Assembly: GCF_030690725.1 (NCBI RefSeq)
Contig: NZ_JAUYGD010000078.1
Span: forward strand, 1-40,201
Direction: 5' to 3'
Origin: Pseudomonas sp.
GTDB taxonomy: Bacteria; Pseudomonadota; Gammaproteobacteria; Pseudomonadales; Pseudomonadaceae
DNA length: 40,201 nucleotides
Translations under genes and position numbers: made by a program
The notes under the pieces: generated by a model
Told to the model about the DNA's origin: nothing
What the model saw: the letters and a program-made list of their open reading frames with translations, nothing else
Databases searched by the model: none
Part shown: one piece after another, positions 32,031 through 39,846 of the stretch
How the letters are laid out: each line of letters begins with the position of its first letter
Numbering within the stretch: the stretch's first letter is position 1

Positions 32031-32081
32031 TTTGTTACTAATTTCCAAACCCTTCCCTCCCTTCTCAAGACATCCCTAAAA

Positions 32082-33371
32082 ATGGTCATAGATCCCTTCT
32101 CGATCACGGGCTTGCTCGTGCTGGCGATATTCCTGATTGGCATGACGCTGATCGTTTTTGAAGCACAATTGGAGATGGATAAATTCAAGCCGGCGATGTT
32201 CATGATGTCCGGCCTGATCGTTATCGGCGCCCACTACGCGTTTTACGACCCCAACGGCTTTCAGTACTTCCTGCATGCGCAGAGCGAGATCAAGGAAGAG
32301 CTGTTTGGCCTGATCGCCTTTATGGCGTTTATGTGGATGGTGGTCGAGCTGCTTAATGAGCGAAACGTCTTCACCGCGCTCAATGGCTACCTGATGCGTA
32401 AGGGCCTCGGCGCACGCGGCATGTTCTGGGCCACCGGCGCGCTGTCGGCGCTGCTCTCGCCGTTTCTCAACAACATCACCACGGCGATGATCTTCGGCAA
32501 GACGGTGAAAAGCATCTCGACCAATCAGCGCTACACGCATATTTCGCTATGCAACATCGTGGTCGCCTCCAATTCCGGGGTGTGGTTTCTCGGCACTTCG
32601 ACCAGCCTGATGGTGGTACTGGCCGGCAAGATCAGCATCGCCGGCCTGCTGTTGCTGATCCCCTCGGCGCTGATTGGCTGGCTGCTGTTCGCCGCCACGC
32701 TGCACTTCTTCTACCTGCGCAAGCTCGATGGGCAGAGCCTGATTGAGGTGGCCGACCAGGCCGAATCCGCGCTCAAACCCGGTGGCGCGGGCCTGGCGAT
32801 AGTCGGTTTCTTCGCGGTATTTGGCGCGGTGCTGTGCAATATCGTGCTGAAAGTCAGCATTGAGTTCGCCATCGGCATTGGTCTGGGCATCGTCGCCCTG
32901 TATGCCTGGCTGCTGATGCGCCGCGGTATCGAGCTGCCCTGGCAGGACCAACTGCAAAAGGTCGAGTGGAACGCCCTGCTGTTCTTTATCGGCATCATCA
33001 CCTCGGTGGCCTGCCTCAACCACGTCGGCTGGCTGTCGTATATCTCGCGGCTGTTCGAAGTGCTGCACCCCACGGCGGTCAACGTGGTGCTCGGGGTGGC
33101 ATCCGGGGTGATGGACAACGTGCCCGTGGAAGCGGCGGCGCTGATGTCCAACCCGCAACTGGGGCTCAATCAGTGGGCACTGAATGCGCTGATGGTGGGG
33201 ATTGGCGGCTCGCTGACGGTGGTTGGCTCAGCCGCAGGGATCATGGCGATGTCGCTGGACAAGACTTACAGCTTCGCCGTGCACCTGAAGTTCCTTCCAG
33301 CCATTCTGGTCAACTTCTTCGGCTCGCTGGGTATCTGGTACCTGCAGTTCGAACTGTTTGGCCTGTACTGA
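32082..33371 (+). CDS. NhaD-like ion transporter (ArsB/NhaD superfamily)
   Basis: A 429-aa inner-membrane transporter with about 11-12 spans. Family features: LSPFLNNITTAMIFGK in the first half, VASNSGVWFLGTSTSL after it, VMDNVPVEAAAL and GIGGSLTVVGSAAGIMAMS in the second half. In characterised NhaD antiporters the first motif has Asp-Asn and the second Gly-Asp; here residue 130 is Asn and residue 172 is Thr, while the second-half Asp is kept. It may therefore move a different ion or work by another coupling. A stem-loop follows its stop. The ATG 32082 has no strong SD. Confidence 0.75.
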   Translation: MVIDPFSITGLLVLAIFLIGMTLIVFEAQLEMDKFKPAMFMMSGLIVIGAHYAFYDPNGFQYFLHAQSEIKEELFGLIAFMAFMWMVVELLNERNVFTALNGYLMRKGLGARGMFWATGALSALLSPFLNNITTAMIFGKTVKSISTNQRYTHISLCNIVVASNSGVWFLGTSTSLMVVLAGKISIAGLLLLIPSALIGWLLFAATLHFFYLRKLDGQSLIEVADQAESALKPGGAGLAIVGFFAVFGAVLCNIVLKVSIEFAIGIGLGIVALYAWLLMRRGIELPWQDQLQKVEWNALLFFIGIITSVACLNHVGWLSYISRLFEVLHPTAVNVVLGVASGVMDNVPVEAAALMSNPQLGLNQWALNALMVGIGGSLTVVGSAAGIMAMSLDKTYSFAVHLKFLPAILVNFFGSLGIWYLQFELFGLY

Positions 33372-33376
33372 AACGC

Positions 33377-33402
33377 AAGCGCCAGGGCATAGCCTGGCGC
33401 TT
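33377..33402. terminator. Hairpin after the NhaD-like gene
   Basis: AAGCGCCAGG (33377-33386) and CCTGGCGCTT (33393-33402) form a perfect 10-bp stem with a 6-nt loop, 5 bases after the stop codon. No long T tract follows in either direction. It could serve both the NhaD-like gene and the leftward 32-aa peptide ending at 33434. Confidence 0.6.
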
Positions 33403-33433
33403 ATCGATGACCGAGGCTGCGCGAGCGTCGCCA

Positions 33434-33532
33434 CTAGTCTCGCTTAAGGTGCAGTTCGCGCAGCACAGCGATGGAAATCGCTACAGCAAACAACAGCCAG
33501 AAGTGTTCGGAAAACAGTGCAATCAGGCTCAT
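33434..33532 (-). CDS. 32-aa single-span membrane peptide
   Basis: The ATG at 33532 has an ideal SD (AAAGGAG, 7 bases upstream on the minus strand). The peptide starts MSLIALFSEHFWLLF, continues with a hydrophobic helix (about residues 10-24) and ends in a charged tail RELHLKRD before TAG. The strong SD, typical small-membrane-protein layout and placement between two rightward genes on the opposite strand support a real gene that conventional length cut-offs would miss. The family is not recognised and its function is unknown. Confidence 0.6.
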   Translation of the reverse strand: MSLIALFSEHFWLLFAVAISIAVLRELHLKRD

Positions 33533-33689
33533 ATTGCAGCTCCTTTGCTTGAGATCGCCGTTCCTCGGCAGCACCCCGATTCTGCTCGCCGCATAGGCAG
33601 CATGCAAGATCATCGACCACAAAGGTTCACAGCAGCGCAGCACAGGCGGACAATGGGTGGACTGTCCATGCCAGCCTGGAGTTCCTGCC

Positions 33690-34286
33690 ATGTCCACCCC
33701 TAAAACGATGTTCGCCCTCACTGGCCGCAGCCATGCGCCCGCCAGCCTGAGCAATGCGACCTTGCTGGTCATCGATGCGCAAGAGGAATACCGCAGCGGC
33801 GTGTTGCAATTACCAGGGCTGGATGCCGCGTTGGAAGAAATCGCCAAACTGCTGGCCGCCGCCCGTCACCTGGGCAGCGCCATCGTCCACGTCAAACACC
33901 TGGGCATTCCCGACGGCCTGCTCGACCCGCGCGGCCCTCGCGGCCTGCACTTGCCGGAAGTGGCGCCGCTGCCTGGCGAGATCATCGTCGAAAAGCGCAT
34001 GCCCAACGCCTTCAACGGCACCGACCTGCATGATCGCCTACAGGCCCTGGGCCACCTGGATCTGATCGTCTGCGGCTTTATGACCCATTCGAGTATCAGC
34101 ACCACGGTGCGCGCCACCAAGGACTATGGTTACCGCTGCACCGTGGTCGATGCCGCTTGCGCCACCCGCGACCTGCCAACGCTCGACGGTCAGGTGATCA
34201 GCGCAGCCGACATGCACCGCGCCGAGATGATCGCCCTGGCCGACAACTTTGCCGCCATGGTGCCTTGCGCCAGCGCCTTGATCTGA
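33690..34286 (+). CDS. Isochorismatase-fold hydrolase with Ser in place of the catalytic Cys
   Basis: A 198-aa cytoplasmic protein of the isochorismatase / cysteine hydrolase fold. Two of the three catalytic residues are present: Asp29 in LLVIDAQ and Lys102 in VEKRMPNAF. The usual Cys position in G-x2-T-x2-C is Ser135 (GFMTHSSISTTVRATKDYG, codon AGT). Isochorismatases proper also lack this Cys, so the protein may be such an enzyme or an inactive relative. The start at ATG 33690 has GGAG 9 bases upstream. Its position near prmB corresponds to PA1677 as I recall. Confidence 0.82.
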   Translation: MSTPKTMFALTGRSHAPASLSNATLLVIDAQEEYRSGVLQLPGLDAALEEIAKLLAAARHLGSAIVHVKHLGIPDGLLDPRGPRGLHLPEVAPLPGEIIVEKRMPNAFNGTDLHDRLQALGHLDLIVCGFMTHSSISTTVRATKDYGYRCTVVDAACATRDLPTLDGQVISAADMHRAEMIALADNFAAMVPCASALI

Positions 34287-34409
34287 ATAACCACCAGCGC
34301 ACAGCAGTTCGCAACTTGCGCAGGGGCTATTGGGCGCAGTTGAACCACACCAGCCCACACCGGTCATACCGCCGATAGCCACCGAGGAAATTGGCATGAG
34401 GAAATCGGA

Positions 34410-34730
34410 ATGAAACACTCCGATGGTTTTGATGCACGCCGCCTGCGCCCACGCAATGCCAGCAACTGGCGCCTGCGCCTGGGCGCTGGCCTGGCGGCGC
34501 TGTTCGCCACATTCGGCGTGCTGCTGACAATGGCCGGCACCGCCACCCTGCTCGGCCAGCCCGCTGCACTCGGCCCGTTGAACGAATCACCAGGCGCGGC
34601 CAGCGTATTTATCGTTATCGGCCTGCTGTTGCTGTGCTTCGGCGTGATGCTCTGGCGCCGCTGCCGACGCCGCCTGCGCCGCCCCAGCGACCTGAGCATG
34701 GCCCCACATCTGATGAAAAAGCGCGACTGA
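34410..34730 (+). CDS. Small two-span membrane protein of unknown function
   Basis: A 106-aa protein with a basic, Arg-rich N-terminus (residues 1-24), two hydrophobic helices (about 24-46 and 64-82) and another Arg-rich cytoplasmic segment (RRCRRRLRRP) after the second. Both ends are therefore likely cytoplasmic. AGGAAATCGGA gives a possible SD. It lies between the isochorismatase-fold gene and the Smr gene on the same strand, a position conserved in other pseudomonads (PA1676, memory). No function can be assigned. Confidence 0.65.
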   Translation: MKHSDGFDARRLRPRNASNWRLRLGAGLAALFATFGVLLTMAGTATLLGQPAALGPLNESPGAASVFIVIGLLLLCFGVMLWRRCRRRLRRPSDLSMAPHLMKKRD

Positions 34731-34775
34731 GTGCTGGGCAGCTTGGTTACACTAACGGCCTTCGCGGAGGCCTAA

Positions 34776-35333
34776 ATGCAAGACGACGATTTTTCTTTAT
34801 TTAAAGCCGAGTTGCGCGGCGTCAAACCAATCAAGCATGACCGCGCCGACACCGGTAAACCGAAACCCAACCGTGCCCAACTGGCCACCCTGCGCCAGGC
34901 CGCCACGGCGCGCGTGGATTCGGTCAAGGTCGACGGTTTGTCCGACCAGTTTGTCATCGACGTAGGCGCCGAAGACCCGCTGTACTGGGCCGCCAACGGC
35001 GTGCAGGAAGGCCAGATGCGCAAGCTCAAGTTGGGGCAGATCAGCTTTGAAGGCAGCCTCGACCTGCACGGCATGAGTGTGGAAAAAGCCCGCGACACCC
35101 TGTGGGAATTTATCGCCGAGGCCAACAAGCTGGAGGTGCGCTGTGTGCGCATCACCCACGGCAAGGCGGTGCGCATGGACGGCCGCAAGCCAATGATCAA
35201 AAGCCACGTCAACACCTGGCTGCGCCAGCATCCACAGGTGCTCGGTTTCACCTCCTGCCTGGCCAAACACGGCGGCACCGGCGCGGTGTACGTGATGCTC
35301 AAACGCACCATGATGGATGGCCGCGACGAATAA
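34776..35333 (+). CDS. Smr-domain protein
   Basis: A 185-aa protein with a C-terminal Smr domain (about 95-180). The marks are SLDLHGMSVEKA, RITHGKAVR and AKHGGTGAVYVMLK, the last matching the HGG[TS]GA-type strand. Stand-alone Smr proteins act as nucleases or nucleic-acid binders; SmrA/SmrB of E. coli cleave mRNA or nick DNA. The N-terminal part is charged and has no known domain. GGAGG lies 5 bases before the ATG. The folE gene follows 86 bases later. Confidence 0.87.
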   Translation: MQDDDFSLFKAELRGVKPIKHDRADTGKPKPNRAQLATLRQAATARVDSVKVDGLSDQFVIDVGAEDPLYWAANGVQEGQMRKLKLGQISFEGSLDLHGMSVEKARDTLWEFIAEANKLEVRCVRITHGKAVRMDGRKPMIKSHVNTWLRQHPQVLGFTSCLAKHGGTGAVYVMLKRTMMDGRDE

Positions 35334-35419
35334 GCTCATGCCGCTGGCGGGTTACGCACTTGCCAGCCCGAGCCTCGCGGCCTAACCTGCGCCCTTTAGA
35401 AAGACCTACGAGATTGTCC

Positions 35420-35968
35420 ATGTCCCTGGAACAGAACTACACCGCGATCCTTGGCCAACTTGGCGAAGACGTATCCCGCGAAGGCCTGCTCGACACGCCC
35501 AAGCGCGCCGCCAAAGCCATGCAGTACCTGTGCAAGGGCTACCAGCAAACCCTCGAAGAAGTCACCAACGGCGCGCTGTTTAGCTCCGACAACAGCGAAA
35601 TGGTACTGGTGAAGAACATCGAGCTGTACTCGCTGTGCGAGCACCACCTGCTGCCCTTTATCGGCAAAGCCCATGTCGCCTATATCCCCAATGGCAAGGT
35701 GCTCGGCCTGTCGAAGGTCGCGCGGATTGTCGATATGTACGCGCGCCGCCTGCAGATCCAGGAAAACCTCAGCCGGCAGATCGCCGAAGCCATCCAGCAG
35801 GTCACCGGTGCCCTCGGTGTGGCGGTGGTGATCGAAGCGCAGCATATGTGCATGATGATGCGCGGCGTGGAGAAGCAGAACTCCTCCATGGTCACCTCGG
35901 TGATGCTCGGCGAGTTCCGCGAAAACGCCGCCACGCGCAGCGAGTTCCTCAGCTTGGTCAATAACTGA
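35420..35968 (+). CDS. folE: GTP cyclohydrolase I
   Basis: A 182-aa enzyme for the first step of tetrahydrofolate (and related pterin) synthesis, making 7,8-dihydroneopterin triphosphate from GTP. Zinc ligands are Cys73 and His76 in SLCEHHLLPF and Cys144 in EAQHMCMMMRG. Family segments KVLGLSKVARIVDMYARRLQ and GVEKQNSSMVTS are intact. The start ATG 35420 (MSLEQNYTAIL) fits the family; the frame is open upstream inside the Smr gene but not protein-like. A strong terminator follows. Confidence 0.95.
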   Translation: MSLEQNYTAILGQLGEDVSREGLLDTPKRAAKAMQYLCKGYQQTLEEVTNGALFSSDNSEMVLVKNIELYSLCEHHLLPFIGKAHVAYIPNGKVLGLSKVARIVDMYARRLQIQENLSRQIAEAIQQVTGALGVAVVIEAQHMCMMMRGVEKQNSSMVTSVMLGEFRENAATRSEFLSLVNN

Positions 35969-35987
35969 GCAAGCCTGTGCGACACCC

Positions 35988-36013
35988 AAAACCGGCCTAG
36001 CGCCGGTTTTTTT
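35988..36013 (+). terminator. Intrinsic terminator of folE
   Basis: AAAACCGGC (35988-35996) and GCCGGTTTT (36002-36010) form a perfect 9-bp stem with a 5-nt loop, followed by a seven-T run (36007-36013). It is 20 bases past the folE stop. Confidence 0.9.
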
Positions 36014-36388
36014 GCGCCTGCTCACGATCAAGGCTGGCGGCGACAATCCGCCAAAAGCCTCGGTAAAACCGCCCAAACATGGCGAGATCACGCCACCCGA
36101 AACAGGAAAAACGCCCATCCCTCTGCGGCAGCACGCCGCAGCTTGGGGCTGGCGTGCTGCGGGCATGCTTCTTGCGATAAGCCTGACAACGGCAGTCGCC
36201 CCACGTCTTGCAACGCTTGCGCAGTGCTTCGCCAGCTGCGCCCTGAGCCATTGCCGTTACGCACACGACGCCCTGTACACCTGCCCTGTGCCTGTCGCCC
36301 GCCGACGGGGATGCAGGCTATTGCCACACGCCTGATCCCGTGTCGCCCAGGTCGTCATTTTGACTTCACCGATAAGATGGTTGGTTTA
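36014..36388. other. Leader region of mqo with a perfect hairpin
   Basis: No gene is seen. GCAGCACGCC (36128-36137) and GGCGTGCTGC (36151-36160) form a perfect 10-bp stem with a 13-nt loop, about 230 bases before the mqo start. It could be a regulator site or an attenuator-like RNA stem. The in-frame extension of mqo through this region (rich in Arg, Pro and Cys) does not look like protein. Confidence 0.45.
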
Positions 36389-37984
36389 ATGAAAAAACTC
36401 CTGTTGACCCTCCTGTGCCTGAGCGTGATCGGCTGCGCCAAGCACCCTGAGCCAGAAAAAACCGTGGACGTCCTTCTGGTTGGCGGCGGCATCATGAGTG
36501 CCAGCCTGGGCACCTACCTCAATGAGCTGGAGCCGGGCTGGAGCATCGACATCTACGAGCGCCTCGACCGCGTCGCCGATGAAAGCTCCAACGCCTGGAA
36601 CAACGCCGGCACCGGCCACTCGGCCTTCTGCGAGCTGAACTACACCCCCGAGCTGGCCGATGGCAACATCGATATCAGCAAGGCGGTAGCGATCAACGAA
36701 TCCTTCGAGATCTCCAAACAGTTCTGGGCCTATCAGGTTGAGCGCAAGGTGCTGAACAACCCGCCTTCGTTTATCAACAACGTGCCGCACATGAGCTTTG
36801 TCTGGGGCGATGACAACGTCGACTTCCTCAAGAAGCGCCATGCGGCGCTGCAGGCCAGCTCGCTGTTTCGCGGCATGGAGTATTCCGAAGACCCGCAGCA
36901 GATCAAACAGTGGGTACCGCTGGTGATGCAAGGCCGCGAGCCTGGGCAGAAGCTTGCCGCCACCCGCGTATCGATCGGCACCGATGTCAACTTTGGTGAA
37001 ATCACCCGCCAGCTGTTCGATTCGCTGAGCCAGCAGGACAACGTCAGCCTCAACCTGCAGCATGAAGTGCGCGGTATCGAGCGCAATGCCGACAACACCT
37101 GGAACGTGCGGGTGGCCGACCTAAGCAATGGCGGCGCCGAAAAAACCATCAACGCCAAGTTTGTGTTTATCGGCGCCGGCGGCGCCGCGCTGAAGCTGCT
37201 GCAGATGTCCGGCATCAGCGAGGCCGAAGGCTATGCGGGCTTCCCGGTTGGCGGCTCGTTCCTGGCCACCAGCAACCCGGAAATCGTCGCCCAGCATCAG
37301 GCCAAGGTGTATGGCAAAGCTTCGGTCGGTTCGCCGCCGATGTCCGTGCCACACCTGGACACTCGGGTGATCGAGGGCAAAAAGGTGTTGCTGTTCGGAC
37401 CGTTCGCCACCTTCTCCACCAAGTTCCTGAAAAATGGCTCGCTGCTCGACACCTTCAGCGCCCTGACCACCGACAACATCCTGCCGATGACCCACGCTGG
37501 CATCGATAACTTCTCGCTCAGCACCTACCTGATGGGCCAGTTGATGCTCAGCCAGGAAGACCGCATGGATTCGTTGCGCGAGTACTTCCCCAATGCCCAG
37601 TCAGAAGATTGGGAACTGATCCAGGCGGGTCAGCGCGTGCAGATCATCAAGAAAGACGCCGAACATGGCGGCATCCTGCAGTTCGGCACCGAAGTGGTCA
37701 GCGCCGCCGATGGCAGCCTCGCCGCCCTGCTCGGCGCCTCGCCGGGTGCATCGACGGCCGCACCGATCATGCTTTCGGTGCTGGAGAAAACCTTCAAGAA
37801 CAAGCTGCAGAGCCCTGAGTGGCAAACCAAGCTGAAAGAAATCATCCCGTCTTACGGCCAAAAGCTGAACGACGACCTGGCGCTGACCAATCAGACCCGC
37901 GCCTGGAGCAGCGAACGCCTGCAACTGGAGTTCGTTGAAGTGCCACCGCTGGCCCTCACCCCAGAGGTCAGCCAGGCGCAGTAA
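36389..37984 (+). CDS. mqo: Malate:quinone oxidoreductase, predicted lipoprotein
   Basis: A 531-aa FAD enzyme that oxidises malate to oxaloacetate and passes electrons to quinone. Evidence: VDVLLVGGGIMSASLGTYL (FAD motif), NNAGTGHSAFCELNYTP, FPVGGSFL, and GASPGASTAAPIM near the C-terminus. The N-terminus MKKLLLTLLCLSVIGC has a lipobox (VIGC), so the mature enzyme may begin at a lipid-modified Cys16 outside the inner membrane. That is unusual for a protein normally peripheral on the cytoplasmic face. ATG 36389 was chosen because it opens the signal; ATG 36377 is also possible. No strong SD is visible. Confidence 0.9.
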   Translation: MKKLLLTLLCLSVIGCAKHPEPEKTVDVLLVGGGIMSASLGTYLNELEPGWSIDIYERLDRVADESSNAWNNAGTGHSAFCELNYTPELADGNIDISKAVAINESFEISKQFWAYQVERKVLNNPPSFINNVPHMSFVWGDDNVDFLKKRHAALQASSLFRGMEYSEDPQQIKQWVPLVMQGREPGQKLAATRVSIGTDVNFGEITRQLFDSLSQQDNVSLNLQHEVRGIERNADNTWNVRVADLSNGGAEKTINAKFVFIGAGGAALKLLQMSGISEAEGYAGFPVGGSFLATSNPEIVAQHQAKVYGKASVGSPPMSVPHLDTRVIEGKKVLLFGPFATFSTKFLKNGSLLDTFSALTTDNILPMTHAGIDNFSLSTYLMGQLMLSQEDRMDSLREYFPNAQSEDWELIQAGQRVQIIKKDAEHGGILQFGTEVVSAADGSLAALLGASPGASTAAPIMLSVLEKTFKNKLQSPEWQTKLKEIIPSYGQKLNDDLALTNQTRAWSSERLQLEFVEVPPLALTPEVSQAQ

Positions 37985-38071
37985 GCCGCCTGCTGCGCAA
38001 TGCAGATTGCCAGAAGCACTTTTTACCGTCGCCTCGCGCGACACAGCCTGCGGCCATGGATGGCACGCAAT

Positions 38072-38093
38072 AAAAAACCGGCCACAAGCCGGT
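38072..38093 (-). terminator. Leftward intrinsic terminator-like hairpin
   Basis: ACCGGC (38077-38082) and GCCGGT (38088-38093) pair around CACAA. On the minus strand the stem is followed by six T (38072-38077). No leftward gene is recognised just to the right, so it may end an antisense transcript or simply face mqo. Confidence 0.6.
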
Positions 38094-38108
38094 CAATGCA
38101 CGCCCCAC

Positions 38109-38145
38109 ACACCCTGCCAAAGCTAGCCTTTCGCAGGGTGTTTTT
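38109..38145 (+). terminator. Rightward intrinsic terminator of mqo
   Basis: ACACCCTGC (38109-38117) and GCAGGGTGT (38133-38141) form a perfect 9-bp stem whose loop contains a further AAAG/CTTT pairing; five T follow (38141-38145). It lies about 125 bases beyond the mqo stop. Confidence 0.8.
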
Positions 38146-38677
38146 ATTCAGGGCCGTAACCATGCAACCAGCAACAGCAACAGCAATCGATATCGGTCAG
38201 CGCAGACGCAGCGGCCATCTGCACACCGCATCTTCGATACCAATCGCGGGTTCATAAACCCAGCAAAACCATTATCAACTGGCACTGCTGGCCAGCAGGC
38301 AATTGCAGCTGAGGCATGTAGAGACATGGGGCATCTCCATGCGGAGCAATTTACGCCCAACGCTCAGTCACTCGAAGCAGCCACCCAATAGCTAGATTAA
38401 GCTGGGAGGTATTGGCGGAAAATTATCCATATAAAGCCAGTCTCTCTGGATGCAACTCATGGCCTGTCATTTATCTGCGCAACGCGACGTGCATGGTTTG
38501 CACCCCGTAACAGGCCACAACCAGCCGGAGGCAATCAGTGGCAAATGCCATTTCATCTGTCTACCTAGCACTATGCGACGCCATAAGGTGGGCGATCTAC
38601 TCCAGCGCACAGCCACTGCCCAGGCATTCACGGCTCACCGCCAATCGCAATCCGCTGGCAACCGCCACAGTGCTAAA
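38146..38677. other. Non-coding region before the solute-binding protein gene
   Basis: A frame in the phase of the downstream gene is open from 38450, but its composition (scattered His, Gln and Arg, no signal peptide) is not protein-like before about 38678. No tRNA, repeat copy or strong hairpin was recognised. A purine-rich GGGAGG lies near 38404 without a start codon at a useful distance. The promoter of the next gene is probably here. Confidence 0.35.
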
Positions 38678-39490
38678 GTGCTAAAGCGCTGCCAATGCGC
38701 CACTAGCAACCTGCGCCGAGTCAGTAGCTTGGTGGGTCTAAACCTTGCGCTGATGCATGGCATGGCGTCAGCACAGACAATTGAATTGTCGGCTGCCGAC
38801 TTCTTGGCACCGCAAGTACCCGCAGTGGAGGCCTTGTTGCGCAAGGCCGGCTTTGAGCCTGCAATAACGCTCGTACCAGCTGCGCGCTCGCTGCTTATGT
38901 TGCAGCGCGGTGAGGTTGATGCCGAGTTCTTTCGTCAGCCTGGCGCAGTAGCGTCCTTTCGTGAGCAGGTACATCTGGTCGGGCCGCTCAGTTGCTCAAC
39001 AAATTACGCCTTCGTGCATAGGGACAGCCGCTGGGTAATTAACACTGCGGAGGACTTGCGTGATTTACGTGTCGGCATACTGAATGGCAACCAGCTGGCC
39101 ACAGACCTGTTGGATAAACAGGGCATCCAACACGACAAGCTCATCAGTCGCGAAAATATGTTCCTGATGCTGGAGCGTGGTCGCCTGGACATCGTCATAG
39201 AGCCCGAACGCAGCGGATTGACCTCACTGCAGCAGACAGGGCTGAGTAAGACCTTGGAGCGTCGTGGGCCTGCGCTCACCAACCTGCCGAACTATCTGGT
39301 TCTGCGCAAACACGTGGAGCAATGGGGACCGCGCCTGGACCGCGCAGCAGCTCAGGCATTACGCAGCGGGCAATGGCATCAATGGATCGAAGAGATAAAT
39401 GAACGACTGGGCATTCCCAAACATGTCGGCCTGGGCTGCCTACCAAAGCCCGATGCAGAACTGCCCGACAAACAACCTACTGCCCCTTGA
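38678..39490 (+). CDS. Periplasmic solute-binding protein, family 3-like
   Basis: About 270 aa. A signal peptide (basic KRCQCATSNLRR, hydrophobic VSSLVGLNLALMHG, cleavage near ASA-QT) precedes a bilobed extracellular solute-binding domain of the family-3 / PBPb type: ELSAADFLAPQVPAVEALL, the LMLQRGEVDAEF strand-helix, VHLVGPLS and EDLRDLRVGILNG. No ABC permease lies nearby, so it may be a sensor-like or orphan binding protein. The start is uncertain: GTG 38678 is proposed since it gives a complete signal peptide, but there is no good SD, and TTG 38729 or the ATG at 38450 are alternatives. Confidence 0.7.
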   Translation: MLKRCQCATSNLRRVSSLVGLNLALMHGMASAQTIELSAADFLAPQVPAVEALLRKAGFEPAITLVPAARSLLMLQRGEVDAEFFRQPGAVASFREQVHLVGPLSCSTNYAFVHRDSRWVINTAEDLRDLRVGILNGNQLATDLLDKQGIQHDKLISRENMFLMLERGRLDIVIEPERSGLTSLQQTGLSKTLERRGPALTNLPNYLVLRKHVEQWGPRLDRAAAQALRSGQWHQWIEEINERLGIPKHVGLGCLPKPDAELPDKQPTAP

Positions 39491-39713
39491 ACGGCACCCG
39501 CGGTTTGCTGCGTAACGGGTCGAGCAGGCCCGACAGACCGTTGTGATCAATCTCCTGCATCAGCGCCAGCAAGCGGCCGATTTCGCCCTGGGGAAAACCT
39601 TCGCGGGCAAACCAGTTGAGGTAGTTACCCGGCAGATCGGCGAGCAGACGGCCTTTGTGTTTGCCGAAAGGCATCTCGCGGGTTACCAGCAACAGCAGGT
39701 CTTCGGGTTTCAT
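39477..39713 (-). CDS. DUF3820 family protein
   Basis: A 78-aa protein. MPFGKHKGRLLADLPGNYLNWFAREGFP is the characteristic DUF3820 segment, a family described as putative quorum-sensing-regulated virulence factor; its biochemical role is not established. ATG 39713 was chosen because it starts right at the conserved MKPEDLLLL. Its 3' end overlaps the end of the solute-binding protein gene on the other strand by 14 bases. A short divergent promoter region separates it from the thioredoxin-fold gene. Confidence 0.82.
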   Translation of the reverse strand: MKPEDLLLLVTREMPFGKHKGRLLADLPGNYLNWFAREGFPQGEIGRLLALMQEIDHNGLSGLLDPLRSKPRVPFKGQ

Positions 39714-39846
39714 CGCAGGCTCGGCAGGGTTGGGCAATCGAGCGCGGATTATGCCGTTGGGCGCAGAGCCAGACCAGCGCCGACGCCAAGCTAGAAAAAC
39801 TCGGGTAAGCTGCGCGCCCCTGTTTATCGACCAAGGTTTGCCCCGC

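Noticed and set aside
36143..36388. N-terminal extension of mqo by about 80 codons
   Set aside because: The composition is Arg/Pro/Cys-rich, it contains a perfect hairpin, and a lipoprotein signal begins exactly at 36389.
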